From positions 62,001 to 126,000 of the forward strand of contig NZ_CP050902.1 of assembly GCF_012272695.1 (NCBI RefSeq): a stretch of 64,000 nucleotides of DNA, given 5' to 3'. Numbering within the stretch: the first letter of the stretch is position 1; every line of letters begins with the position of its first letter. The notes under the pieces are model-generated. The model was given only the letters and a program-made list of their open reading frames with translations, did not search any database and was not told the DNA's origin. Shown one piece after another: positions 7,957 through 19,012 of the stretch. The translations under genes were made by a program, and so were the position numbers. Origin of the DNA: Nocardioides sp. JQ2195. Its GTDB lineage: Bacteria; Actinomycetota; Actinomycetes; Propionibacteriales; Nocardioidaceae.

Positions 7957-8040
7957 GTGAAGTCTTCCCGTTCTGCTTGACGACGCCCGGGGTTACCGCG
8001 ATCCTTCGAATGAACGATGGGTGGTTGCGAGCAGAGAATC

Positions 8041-8061
8041 GTGTTGCGTCAGATGCAACAC
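8041..8061. promoter_or_regulatory. Palindromic operator upstream of betB
   Basis: GTGTTGC, 7-nt centre GTCAGAT, GCAACAC: a perfect 7-bp-arm palindrome 26 bp before the betB start codon. Fifteen of 21 positions match the site before the dimethylglycine dehydrogenase gene. Placed where a regulator would overlap the promoter or early transcribed region. Confidence 0.7.
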
Positions 8062-8087
8062 CAGCCGACGTGAAGGTGGGGATCGTG

Positions 8088-9575
8088 ATGCCTGAGATCT
8101 TCATCGACGGTGAGTGGCGATCCGCGCGCGAAGCCGGTCGCCGCGCGATCCACTGCCCTGCCGACGGGTCGCTCGTGGCCGAGGTGGACGACGCGACGAG
8201 TGCGGACACCGAGGCCGCCGTCGAGGCGGCCCACCGCGCGTTCCACGACGGCACCTGGCGCCACACCTCGACCCGCGAGCGTGCGGACCTCCTCCTCCGA
8301 ACGGCCGACCTGCTCGAGCGGGACAAGGCGGAGGTCGCCCGTGCGGAGTCCCTCGACACCGGCAAGCGCCTGGTCGAGAGCGAGTACGACGTGGACGACG
8401 TGGTCGGCGTGTTCCGTCACTACGGCCATGTCGCGACCGAGGAGTCCGGCCGGGTGGTCGACACCGGCAACCCCGACGTTGTCAGCACGGTCGTGCACGA
8501 GCCGCTGGGTGTCTGCGGACTGATCACGCCGTGGAACTACCCCCTCCTGCAGACCTCGTGGAAGGTCGCGCCGTGCCTGGCCGCCGGCAACACGTTCGTG
8601 CTGAAGCCCAGCGAGATCACGCCCCACTCGTCGATCCACCTCATGCGGATCCTCGTCGAGGCGGGACTCCCTGCCGGGGTCGGCAACCTCGTCCTCGGCG
8701 ACGGCCCGAGGGCCGGCGCTCCGCTGAGCACCGACCCGCGCGTCGACCTGGTGTCCTTCACCGGGAGCCTGGCCGTCGGCAAGCTGCTGATGGCCAACGC
8801 CTCCGGCACGGTCAAGCGGGTCGCCCTCGAGCTGGGCGGCAAGAACCCGAACATCGTCTTCGCGGACGCTGACCGGGAGACCGCGCTCGACATGGCGTTG
8901 ACCGCGGTCTTCCTGCACTCCGGCCAGGTGTGCTCGGCGGGAGCGCGCCTCGTCGTCGAGGAGTCGATCCACGACGAGTTCGTCGACGAACTCGTCGAGC
9001 GGGCGCAACGGATCCGTCTCGGTGGTCCGTTCGACGAGAACGCGGAGACCGGTCCGCTGACCAGCGCCGCACACCTCGACAAGGTCGAGAAGTACGTCGC
9101 CGCGGGGCTCGCCGAGGGTGCGGTGCTCCGGTGCGGTGGCTCCCGACCCGACGCCACGGCGTACGCCGACGGGTTCTACTACCTGCCCACCATCCTCGAC
9201 GGCTGCACCAGCGACATGTCGGTGACCCAGGACGAGTCGTTCGGCCCGGTGCTGACCGTGGAGACCTTCCGCGACGAGGACGAGGCCGTCCGCATCGCCA
9301 ACGACAGCATCTACGGGCTGGCCGGAGCGGTCTGGACCTCGGACGCCGGGCGGGCCCAACGGGTCGCGGCCGGGATGCGGATGGGCACGGTCTGGATCAA
9401 CGACTACCACCCCTACGTGCCCCAGGCAGAGTGGGGCGGCTACAAGCAGTCCGGGATCGGCCGCGAGCTGGGTCGCGCCGGGCTGGAGGAGTACCGCGAG
9501 ACCAAGCACGTGTGGCACAACATCCGGCCCCGCCCGCAGGAGTGGTTCGGCTCCGAGCCAGGGGTGGGCGCCTGA
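8088..9575 (+). CDS. betB: Betaine aldehyde dehydrogenase
   Basis: NAD(P)-dependent oxidation of betaine aldehyde to glycine betaine. The 495-residue product has the aldehyde dehydrogenase fold with [18 protein letters not shown], the general base in [10 protein letters not shown] (E248) and the nucleophile in [12 protein letters not shown] (C282). The open frame extends upstream, but the ATG at 8088 has a purine-rich ribosome site (GAAGGTGGGG, 8072-8081) and lies downstream of the palindromic operator, and [10 protein letters not shown] is a typical family N-terminus. betA follows 34 bp downstream. Confidence 0.93.
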   Translation: MPEIFIDGEWRSAREAGRRAIHCPADGSLVAEVDDATSADTEAAVEAAHRAFHDGTWRHTSTRERADLLLRTADLLERDKAEVARAESLDTGKRLVESEYDVDDVVGVFRHYGHVATEESGRVVDTGNPDVVSTVVHEPLGVCGLITPWNYPLLQTSWKVAPCLAAGNTFVLKPSEITPHSSIHLMRILVEAGLPAGVGNLVLGDGPRAGAPLSTDPRVDLVSFTGSLAVGKLLMANASGTVKRVALELGGKNPNIVFADADRETALDMALTAVFLHSGQVCSAGARLVVEESIHDEFVDELVERAQRIRLGGPFDENAETGPLTSAAHLDKVEKYVAAGLAEGAVLRCGGSRPDATAYADGFYYLPTILDGCTSDMSVTQDESFGPVLTVETFRDEDEAVRIANDSIYGLAGAVWTSDAGRAQRVAAGMRMGTVWINDYHPYVPQAEWGGYKQSGIGRELGRAGLEEYRETKHVWHNIRPRPQEWFGSEPGVGA

Positions 9576-9609
9576 CCCGAGGCGGCATCACGCAGCAGAG
9601 AGGAAGCGA

Positions 9610-11327
9610 ATGACCGATCGATACGACTTCGTCATCGTCGGAGGCGGCTCTGCTGGTTGCGCCCTCGCGAACCGACTGAGCGCGGACCCGTCGACCCGGG
9701 TGCTGGTGCTGGAGGCCGGCCGCAACGACTACAAGGTCGACCCCCTCATCCACATGCCGGCGGCGTTGCCCTTCCCGATCGGGAGTCGCTTCTACGACTG
9801 GAAGTACGAGTCCGAGCCCGAGCCGCACATGGGCGGACGTCGGGTCTACCACGCGCGCGGAAAGGTGCTCGGCGGCTCCAGCAGCATCAACGGGATGATC
9901 TTCCAGCGCGGCAACCCGATGGACTACGAGCGCTGGGCCTCCGACCCCGGCATGGAGTCGTGGGACTACGCCCACTGCCTTCCCTATTTCAAGCGGATGG
10001 AGACCCGCTTCCTCGCCGACGGCAGCGTCGGTGCCGACAGGTGGCGGGGTGGGAGCGGCCCGCTCAAGCTCGAGCAGGGTCCGGCCACGAACCCGTTGTT
10101 CGGTGCGTTCTTCGAGGCGACCCAGCAGGCGGGCCACCCCTTGACCGACGACGTCAACGGCTACCGCCAGGAGGGTTTCGCCCGCTTCGACCGCAACGTC
10201 AGCAACGGGCGCCGCTACTCCGCCGCGCAGGCCTACCTGCATCCGGTGATGGGTCGCAAGAACCTGGACGTGAAGACCTATGCCTTCGTCAGTGGCCTGC
10301 GCTTCGAGGGCAGCCGCGTGGTCGGCGTCGACTGGTCCCGCGCGCGCAGCAAGCACACGGCGTACGCCGGCGAGGTGATCCTGTGCGGCGGCTCGATCAA
10401 CTCGCCCCAGCTGCTGCAGCTGGCCGGGATCGGCAACGCCGCCGAGCTGGAGGCCCTCGGCATCACCCCGCGCCACGACCTGCCCGGCGTCGGCGAGAAC
10501 CTCCAGGACCACCTCGAGGTCTACATCCAGTACGCCTCCAAGCAGCCGGTCTCGATCTCGGCCGGGCTCAAGTGGCGCAACCGTCCCAAGCTGGCCGCCG
10601 ACTGGCTGTTCCGCCGCACGGGACTCGGCGCGACCAACCACTTCGAGGCCGGCGGCTTCGTCCGCGGCAACGACCGGGTCGACTACCCGAACCTGATGTT
10701 CCACTTCCTGCCGATCGCGATTCGGTACGACGGCTCGCAGCCGGCCGCGGAGCACGGCTACCAGGTGCACATCGGGCCGATGTACTCCGACGTGCGTGGC
10801 TCGGTGAAGATCGCCAGCACCGATCCGCACCGGCACCCGGAGCTGCGGTTCAACTACCTGTCCACCGAGCAGGACCGCCAGGAGTGGGTGGAAGCGATCC
10901 GGGTGGCGCGCCACATCCTGAACCAACCGGCGTTCGCTCCCTTCAACGACGGCGAGATCTCGCCCGGGCCGCAGGTCGAGACCGACGAGGAGATCCTGAA
11001 GTGGGTCGCCGAGGACGCCGAGACCGCGTTGCACCCCTCCTGCACGGCCCGCATGGGCACCGACGCGATGAGCGTGCTGGACCCCACGTCCCTGCGGGTG
11101 CACGGGATCGACGGCCTGCGGGTGGTCGACGCCTCGTCGATGCCCTACGTCACGAACGGCAACATCTATGCGCCCGTGATGATGCTCGCCGAGAAGGCGG
11201 CCGACCTGGTCCTCGGGAACACGCCCCTGCCGGCCGACCCGGCGCCGTACTACCGCCACCGCGACGGAACGCCGCTGTATCCCCCGGGCGACCCACGCAA
11301 CCACCTCGACACAGAAGGGGCGTCCCA

Positions 11328-11331
<4 letters not shown>
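9610..11331 (+). CDS. betA: Choline dehydrogenase (GMC oxidoreductase)
   Basis: Oxidises choline to betaine aldehyde with FAD. The 573-residue protein shows the GMC family features in order: dinucleotide-binding [15 protein letters not shown] at 6-20, the signature [13 protein letters not shown] near 89-101, the second signature [16 protein letters not shown] near 261, and the catalytic pair H475 ([10 protein letters not shown]) and N518 ([11 protein letters not shown]). Start ATG is preceded by AGAGAGGAAGCGA. Its TGA overlaps the GTG of proV (GTGA at 11328-11331), so enzyme and transporter are one operon. Other small-alcohol GMC substrates are possible, but betB next to it supports choline. 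Confidence 0.92.
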
Positions 11332-12397
<1,066 letters not shown>

Positions 12398-12401
<4 letters not shown>

Positions 12402-14476
12402 GTCTCCAGCGGCGCTTGGGCCGGGCACTGGTCGTTGCCTGGCGCTGGTTCCGACGAACCCGCTGGGCGTGGGGCGTCCTGGTCATCGGTGCCTGGATCC
12501 TGCTCTGGTCGCTGATGAAGGGTGACCACACGCTGGCCCTGGCCGGTCGCGAGCACACCGACCTGCACAACGAGATGACCGGGTGGCGCAACAGCCTGAT
12601 CGCCGGGCGCGACGACAACCTGCTGATGAGGTTCACCGGGAAGATCGCAGAGTGGGCGCTCAACGCCGTCGACCAGCTGCAGAGGTGGCTCTCCAAGCCG
12701 GCCTACCCCCGGCCCGTCCCCCAGATCGGCTGGCTCGGCCTGCTCGGCATCATCATGTGGGTCGCGCACGCGCTGGCCGGCTGGAAGTACGCCGTCCTGA
12801 GCGGCTCGATCATGTTCGTCGCCGCGGTCATGGGGCTCTGGAGCGACTCGGTGGACACGCTGATCGTGACCATGCTGGCGGTCATCTGCTCCGTGATCAT
12901 CGGGTTGCCGATCGCGGTCCTGATCGGCACCAACGACACGGCCAACCGCATCGTCGGGGTGATCCTCGACCTGATGCAGACGATGCCGACCTTCGTCTAC
13001 CTGATCCCGGTGGTGCTGTTCTTCGGCACCGGCGCACCGGCCGCCATCGTGGCCACGCTGATCTATGCGGTCCCGCCGCTCATCCGGGTCGCCGGCTTCG
13101 GCATCCGACAGGTGTCGGAGACGACGATCGAGGCGACCGACTCGATGGGGCAGACGTCGTGGCAGCGGTTGCTGAAGGTGCAGCTGCCGATGGCCCGCCG
13201 CACCATCGTGGTCGGGCTCAACCAGACCACTCTCGCCGCCTTCGCGATGGCGGTAATCGCGTCCTACGTGAACGGACCCGGGCTCGGCCTCCAGGTGGTC
13301 AACGCGCTCCAGATCGCGGACATCGGACGCGGCCTGGTCCCCGGCATCATGCTGGTGCTGCTGGCGATCATGCTCGACCGCACCACGACCGCGGCCAGCG
13401 AACGGCCCGAGAAGCTGGCCCGGAGCGGTGGAGGGAACCGCGGGCTGCGCTGGGCCGGTCTCGGCATCGGTGCGGTCGCCGTGGCAGTGATGATCTACCT
13501 GTCGCGCTACTACTCCTGGGCGGCGACGTACCCCTCCACGGGGTGGTCGTCCGACCTGGCCGACGCGATCAACAAGGTCGCGAGCCGGGTCGTCGGTGCG
13601 ATCGGCGGGGCGACCGAGGGCTTCAAGAACTTCATCACCTACGGCCTGCTCAACCCGATGCAGAGCGTGCTCGCCGAGTCGCCGTGGTTCGTCAGCGGCG
13701 CCGGGATCCTGCTGCTCGCGCTGGTGATCGGTGGTTTCCGCACGGTCAGCACGACGCTGGCCGTGGTGGCCTGGACCGTGGTGTGCATGGCGGGCCTGTG
13801 GTACCTCGACCTGTGGCACGACACGATGATCACGCTGAACATGGTCCTGGTCGCCACCCTGCTGACGATGGTCCTCGCGGTGGTCTTCGGGGTGTGGATG
13901 GCGCGACGGCCGACGGTCGACCTGCTGATCCGGCCGCTGCTCGACATGGGGCAGACCATTCCGCCGTTCGTCTACCTGGTGCCGGTGCTCTACCTCTTCG
14001 ACCAGACCAGGTTCACCGCCATCTTCGCCGCCATCGTCTACGCGGCACCGGTGGCGATCAAGCTGGTCGCCGACGGCGTGCGCGGCGTTCCCGAGACGAC
14101 CTTGGAGGCGGGCCGTTCCTCCGGATCCACGGCCTGGCAGGAGATCACGAAGGTCCAGCTCCCGATGGCACGCCGCTCGCTGGTGCTGGCGGCCAACCAG
14201 GGCCTGCTCTACGTGCTGTCGATGGTGGTGATCGGCGGGATGGTCGGTGCCGGCGCCCTCGGCTACGACGTCGTCCTCGGCTTCTCCCGGTTCGAGGAGT
14301 GGGGCAAGGGCCTGGCCGCCGGCCTGAGCATCGTGCTGCTCGGCATCATGCTCGACCGCATCTTCCGGGCCGCTGCCGTCACGCCCGCGGCAGCACCCAC
14401 GCAGCGCCGATCCCGGCGCAGCTCGAACGAGAGCGATGGAGCCGACGAGGGCGCAGAGCCCCTGCTCGTTGGCTGA
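12398..14476 (+). CDS. proW: Glycine betaine ABC transporter permease with two fused permease domains
   Basis: A 692-residue membrane protein with two copies of the BPD-type permease domain. The first (about 150-330) contains [38 protein letters not shown]; the second (about 470-665) contains [20 protein letters not shown] and [20 protein letters not shown]. Both carry the EAA loop (EA..S.G...WQ....VQLPMARR) that docks on the ATPase. Usual ProW proteins of about 280-350 residues have one such domain and dimerise; here both halves are in one chain. A hydrophilic linker and extra helices lie between. Start GTG overlaps the proV stop by GTGA. Confidence 0.9.
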
Positions 14477-14525
14477 TGGAACGACAAGGGCACGCGACAG
14501 CTGCCACGAGATGAAGGAGAACCAG

Positions 14526-15518
14526 ATGAACAACAGATGGAACAGGGGCGTCCGGCTCCTGGGAGTGTCGGCGTGCCTGGCCCTCGTCCTCGCCGCGTGT
14601 GGCGAGGGCTCGTCGATCGACGAGGCGACCGACGCCAACAAGGAGTCCCAGGCCAACTGCGGTGGTGACGGCGAGCTCAACCTGGCGGTCAACCCGTGGG
14701 TCGGGATGGCCGCGGACGCCTACGTGGTCGGCACCATCGCCGAGCAGGAGCTGGGCTGCAAGGTCAGCTACAAGGACCTGAAGGAGGACGTCTCCTGGCA
14801 GGAGTTCAAGAGTGGCGGCGTCGACGTCGTCATCGAGGACTGGGGCCACCCTGCGCTGGAGGACCAGTACTTCGCCGACAAGGGCGACGGCTCGGCCGAG
14901 GACTTCGGCCCGACCGGCAACATCGGCATCATCGGCTGGTACGTGCCGCCGTGGTTGGCCAAGGCCCACCCCGACATCCTCGAGTGGAAGAACCTCAACA
15001 AGTACGCCGACAAGTTCAAGACGTCCGAGTCCGGCGGGCAGGGCCAGTTCCTCGGTGCCGATCCGTCGTACGTCCAGTTCGACGAGGCGATCGTCGCCAA
15101 CCTCGACCTCGACTTCAAGGTGGTGTTCTCCGGGGGCGAGGCGGCCAGCATCACCGCCTTCCAGAAGGCGGAGAAGAACAAGGAGTGGCTGATCGGCTAC
15201 TTCTACGACCCGCAGTGGCTGCTGGCCGAGATCCCGCTGGAGAAGGTCGCGCTGCCGGAATACACCGACGGGTGCCAGGACGACCCGGCCAAGGTCGCCT
15301 GTGACTACCCGGAGACCGAGCTGAAGAAGGTCGTCTCCACCGCCTGGTCGGGAGACGGCGGGGCGATGGTGGACCTGGTCAAGAACTTCTCCTGGACCAA
15401 CGAGGACCAGAACCTCGTCGCGAAGTACATCGCCGACGACAAGATGAAGCCGGAGGACGCCGCGAAGAAGTGGATCGACGAGAACCCCGACAAGGTCGAC
15501 GCCTGGCTGGGCAAGTGA
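14526..15518 (+). CDS. proX: Glycine betaine/choline-binding lipoprotein
   Basis: A 330-residue substrate-binding protein of the OpuAC/ProX type. The N-terminus is a lipoprotein signal with lipobox LVLAAC (lipidated C25), so it is anchored outside the membrane. The mature domain starts with ELNLAVNPWVGMAADAYV and contains the aromatic-rich segment GIIGWYVPPWLAKAHPDI, in line with quaternary-amine binding by aromatic cages. The ATG at 14526 has a strong ribosome site (GAAGGAG, 14513-14519); upstream in-frame codons lack one. Last gene of the betB-betA-proVWX operon, 49 bp after proW. Confidence 0.92.
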   Translation: MNNRWNRGVRLLGVSACLALVLAACGEGSSIDEATDANKESQANCGGDGELNLAVNPWVGMAADAYVVGTIAEQELGCKVSYKDLKEDVSWQEFKSGGVDVVIEDWGHPALEDQYFADKGDGSAEDFGPTGNIGIIGWYVPPWLAKAHPDILEWKNLNKYADKFKTSESGGQGQFLGADPSYVQFDEAIVANLDLDFKVVFSGGEAASITAFQKAEKNKEWLIGYFYDPQWLLAEIPLEKVALPEYTDGCQDDPAKVACDYPETELKKVVSTAWSGDGGAMVDLVKNFSWTNEDQNLVAKYIADDKMKPEDAAKKWIDENPDKVDAWLGK

Positions 15519-15528
15519 GCTGAGCCCA

Positions 15529-15576
15529 CCGAGTCGGCACGAGTCGACGGAACAACACCCCGAGTCGGCACGAGTT
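15529..15576. repeat. Direct repeat CCGAGTCGGCACGAGT, two copies
   Basis: Copies of CCGAGTCGGCACGAGT at 15529-15544 and 15560-15575 are identical and 31 bp apart. The second copy is the left arm of the following hairpin. The unit itself contains the smaller palindrome CCGA-GT-CGG. Confidence 0.7.
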
Positions 15577-15608
15577 CACGCCAGGTGCGTGAACACGTGC
15601 CGACTCGG
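15560..15608. terminator. Long hairpin after proX
   Basis: Arms 15560-15580 and 15588-15608 pair over 21 positions with one mismatch around the 7-nt loop CCAGGTG. It stands between the end of the transporter operon and the dehydrogenase operon. Strong enough to stop transcription, although no T-run follows. Confidence 0.65.
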
Positions 15609-15677
15609 CGATTTGGGTGGGGTCTTGACACGGAGCCGCCCGCGGACGAACACTACAAGTGTTCCGAATAGCGCACA

Positions 15678-15698
15678 CTGTTGCGTATCATGCGACTC
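15678..15698. promoter_or_regulatory. Candidate operator overlapping the dehydrogenase promoter
   Basis: CTGTTGCGTATCATGCGACTC matches the betB palindrome at 15 of 21 positions, best in the left half (TGTTGCGT). TATCAT inside it could serve as the -10 box, so a bound regulator would block the promoter. Confidence 0.55.
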
Positions 15699-15713
15699 GA
15701 TGGGGTGTTGGTC

Positions 15714-18239
15714 ATGGCAGAGGTTCCGGGCAGTGCACGCGTCGTGGTGATCGGCGCCGGCATCGTGGGCAACAGCCTCGTGCACCACCTGGCCCGCCTC
15801 GGCTGGCGCGACATCGTGCAGATCGACAAGGGAGCGCTGCCCAACCCGGGCGGCTCCACCGGCCACGCCTCCAACTTCATCTTCCCGGTCGACCACTCCC
15901 GCGAGATCACCGATCTCACGATGGACTCGGTCCGGCAGTACAAGGAGATGGACGTGTTCACCCAGTCCGGCGGCTACGAGATCGCCCGGACCGAGGAGCG
16001 CATGGAGGAGCTGCGCCGCCGGATGTCCAGCGCGAAGGCGTGGGGGATCGAGGCGGAGCTGGTCGGCCCGGAGCACGTGAAGGAGAAGATCCCCTTCATC
16101 GAGACCGACGAGATCATCGGCGCCTTCTGGACCCCGTCCGTCGGCGTCGTCGACTCACTCCGCGCCGGCACCATCATGCGCGAGAAGGCCCTGGAGCTGG
16201 GCGCGCTCACCGTCGTGCCGAACGTCGAGGTCACCGACCTGGTCGTCACCGACGGACGGATCAGCGCCGTGGAGACCACCGGCGGCACCATCGAGACCGG
16301 GACCGTCGTGGTTGCCTGCGGCGTGTGGAGCCCGCGGATCGCGAAGATGGCCGGGGCCGCGATCCCGCTCACCCCCGCCGTGCACCAGATGATCTCGGTC
16401 GGCCCGATCCCGCAGCTGGCCGGAGAAAAAGGCGAGATCACCGGTGAAATCAATGTGCCGATCGTGCGCGACATGGACACCTTCTGCTACGAACGCCAGC
16501 ACGGCGCCGACATGGAGGTCGGCTCCTACGCCCACCGCGCGATCCTGCACGAGCCCGACGAGATCCCCTCCATCGACCAGGCGAAGCTGTCCCCGACCGA
16601 GATGCCCTTCACCCAGGAGGACTTCGACCCCCAGCTGGAGCAGGCCTTCGAGCTGATGCCCGACGCCCTCGGCGCCGACGGGGCTGAGATCCGCTACGCG
16701 ATCAACGGCCTCCTCTCGCTCACCCCCGACGGGGCACCGATCCTCGGGGAGACCCCCGAGGTGAAGGGCCTCTGGTCGGCCGCCGCGGTGTGGATCAAGG
16801 AGGGGCCCGGCGTCGGCCGAGCGGTCGCCGAGTGGATGACGCACGGCAACTCCGAGATCGACGTGCACCACAGCGACATCGCGCGCTTCCACCCCCACCA
16901 ACGCACCAGGTCCCACGTGCGGGCCCGCACCTCCGAGGCGTTCATCAAGACCTATGGCATCGTCCACCCGAGCGAGCAGTGGGAGGGCGAGCGCGGCAAG
17001 CGACTGGCTCCGATGCACACCCGCCAGCAGGAGCAGGGCGCCCGCTTCTTCGAGACCGTCGGCTGGGAGCGACCGCACTGGTACGACGGCAACGAGGCGC
17101 TGCTCGGGGAGTACGGCGACCGGGTGATGCCCCGCGAGCACGAGTGGGACAGCCGGTGGTGGTCGCCGATCATCAACGCCGAGCACCTGGCCATGCGAGA
17201 GCGTGCCGGCATCGTCGACCTGACCGCGTTCGCGATCTTCGACGTCGTCGGCCACGCGGCCAAGGACGCCGTGCAACGCATCGTCGTGGCCCAGGCCGAC
17301 GTGGCGCCGGGCAAGGTGGTCTACACCCCCGTGATCGACGAGCGAGGCGGCTTCAAGTCCGACCTGACCGTGATGCGGCTGGCCCACGACCACTACCGGG
17401 TGGTCACCGGCGGGCTGCACGGGATGGCGGACAAGAAGTGGTTCGCCGACCGGATGCCGGCCGACGGCGGAGCCGCGGTGGTCGACGTGACGTCGGCGTA
17501 CTCCACGATCGGGCTCTGGGGACCGAAGGCCCGCGACATCCTCGGTCGGCTGACCGACGACGACATCAGCGACGGCGGTTTCGGCTTCCTCACCTGCCGC
17601 GACATCGAGGTCGGCAACCTCGGCGTGCTGGCCTCGCGCATCTCCTACGTGGGCGAGCTCGGCTGGGAGCTCTACGTCCCCATGGAGCAGGGTGCGCGTC
17701 TCTGGTCGCTGCTGCACGAGGCGGGTGAGCCCGACGGTGCCGTGCCGGTCGGGATCGGCGTCTACGGCACGACGGGCCGCATCGAGAAGGGCTACCGCGC
17801 CTTCGGCTTCGAGCTCGACGCCGAGCGCAGCATCGTCGAGGCGTCGATGCAACGGCCCAAGGTGAAGCAGGCCGACTTCATCGGCCGCGCGGCCTACGTG
17901 AAGCAGCGCGAGGAGGAGCCCAAGACCGTGCTGTGCACGATGACCGTCGACGACCACACGTCGTCGTCGGGGATCAAGCGCTACATGCTCGGTGGCGAGC
18001 CGATCCTGACCCGCGACGGCGGCACCCTCACCGACGGCCATGGCCACCACCCCTACGTCACCAGCGCCGGTTCCGCCCCCAGCCTCGGCAAGCACGTGCT
18101 GATGGCCTACCTGCCGCCCGACCAGGCCAGCCTGGGCAACCAGCTGGCGGTCTCCTACATGGAGGAGCTCTACCCGGTCACCGTCGAGTCGGTCGACAGC
18201 ACGCCGTTGCTCGACCCCGAGAACTCCCGGATCCGCTGA
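15714..18239 (+). CDS. Dimethylglycine (or sarcosine) dehydrogenase, FAD- and folate-dependent
   Basis: An 841-residue two-part enzyme. The N-terminal D-amino-acid-oxidase fold (about 8-400) has RVVVIGAGIVGNS, and GGSTGHASNFIF places H51 where this family attaches FAD covalently. The C-terminal half (about 440-835) is a GcvT-like THF-binding domain with FDVVGHAAKDAVQRI, SYVGELGWELYVP and a GcvT_C end. It removes a methyl group from dimethylglycine or sarcosine as formaldehyde/5,10-methylene-THF. In-frame TTG and ATG codons exist upstream, at 15681 and 15690, but they lie inside the operator; the ATG at 15714 gives the family N-terminus. Electrons go to the EtfBA pair encoded directly after it (ATG of etfB overlaps its stop). 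Confidence 0.88.
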   Translation: MAEVPGSARVVVIGAGIVGNSLVHHLARLGWRDIVQIDKGALPNPGGSTGHASNFIFPVDHSREITDLTMDSVRQYKEMDVFTQSGGYEIARTEERMEELRRRMSSAKAWGIEAELVGPEHVKEKIPFIETDEIIGAFWTPSVGVVDSLRAGTIMREKALELGALTVVPNVEVTDLVVTDGRISAVETTGGTIETGTVVVACGVWSPRIAKMAGAAIPLTPAVHQMISVGPIPQLAGEKGEITGEINVPIVRDMDTFCYERQHGADMEVGSYAHRAILHEPDEIPSIDQAKLSPTEMPFTQEDFDPQLEQAFELMPDALGADGAEIRYAINGLLSLTPDGAPILGETPEVKGLWSAAAVWIKEGPGVGRAVAEWMTHGNSEIDVHHSDIARFHPHQRTRSHVRARTSEAFIKTYGIVHPSEQWEGERGKRLAPMHTRQQEQGARFFETVGWERPHWYDGNEALLGEYGDRVMPREHEWDSRWWSPIINAEHLAMRERAGIVDLTAFAIFDVVGHAAKDAVQRIVVAQADVAPGKVVYTPVIDERGGFKSDLTVMRLAHDHYRVVTGGLHGMADKKWFADRMPADGGAAVVDVTSAYSTIGLWGPKARDILGRLTDDDISDGGFGFLTCRDIEVGNLGVLASRISYVGELGWELYVPMEQGARLWSLLHEAGEPDGAVPVGIGVYGTTGRIEKGYRAFGFELDAERSIVEASMQRPKVKQADFIGRAAYVKQREEEPKTVLCTMTVDDHTSSSGIKRYMLGGEPILTRDGGTLTDGHGHHPYVTSAGSAPSLGKHVLMAYLPPDQASLGNQLAVSYMEELYPVTVESVDSTPLLDPENSRIR

Positions 18240-19012
18240 TGGTCGACGTGCTGGTCTGTGTGAAGCGGGTGCCGGACTCGTCCGGCCAGGTGCTGCTGAC
18301 GCCCGACGCCCAGGCCGTCGACGCGCGGTTCGTCGGCAGCACGCTCAGTGACCACGAGCTCTGTGCGATCGAGCTCGCTGTTCAGCTCGTCGAGGACGAC
18401 GGAGGCAGCGTCAGCCTGGTCTCGGTCGGAGCGGCCGAGACGGTCGAGCAGCTGCGCAGCGCCCTCTCCGTGGGGGCCACCGCGGCGACCCTGGTCGAGA
18501 CCGACCTGCGTGACTTCGGGCCCGCCGACATCGCCCACGAGATCGCCGAGGTGATCCGGGCGCACGGCGAGCAGGGCCGCCCGCACGACCTCGTCCTGCT
18601 CGGCACCGACGCCGCGGACACCGGAGACTTCCAGGTGCCGGTGCGGCTCGCCCACGCGCTCGGGCGCCCGGTGGTGACCGGCATCAGGACCGTCTCGATC
18701 GAGAACGGCCGGGCGATCGCCCACGGGGACGCCCCGGACGGAGGCCGGGAGACCTTCGACCTGCCGCTGCCGGCCGTGGTGGCGGTCAGCGAGGGTGGAG
18801 TCTCGCCCCGCTATCCCACGATCAAGGGCCGGATGGGTGCGAAGAAGGTGGAGATCCAGATGCGGCAGCCGTCGCGCGCACCGGCCGGCTCCGGCAGGGT
18901 CCGGCTCACCCTCCCGCCCCCGGCCCCGTCCACCGTGCAGGTGCTGGGTGAGGGCCCGGAGGCCGCCCCCGCAGTGGTCGACCTCCTCGAGTCCCTGGGG
19001 GTGCTCCGATGA
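18239..19012 (+). CDS. etfB: Electron transfer flavoprotein beta subunit
   Basis: A 257-residue EtfB-type protein starting MVDVLVCVKRVPDSSG, with LSDHELCAIELAVQL and, near 195-215, SEGGVSPRYPTIKGRMGAKK. The ATG shares its A with the last base of the dehydrogenase stop codon. With EtfA it takes electrons from the dehydrogenase toward the quinone pool. It looks like a dedicated, divergent copy rather than the beta-oxidation EtfB, an inference from its location. Confidence 0.9.
   Translation: MVDVLVCVKRVPDSSGQVLLTPDAQAVDARFVGSTLSDHELCAIELAVQLVEDDGGSVSLVSVGAAETVEQLRSALSVGATAATLVETDLRDFGPADIAHEIAEVIRAHGEQGRPHDLVLLGTDAADTGDFQVPVRLAHALGRPVVTGIRTVSIENGRAIAHGDAPDGGRETFDLPLPAVVAVSEGGVSPRYPTIKGRMGAKKVEIQMRQPSRAPAGSGRVRLTLPPPAPSTVQVLGEGPEAAPAVVDLLESLGVLR

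Noticed and set aside
16155..18095. Antisense open frame across the dimethylglycine dehydrogenase
   Set aside because: Shadow frame; the plus strand carries FAD and GcvT motifs throughout.
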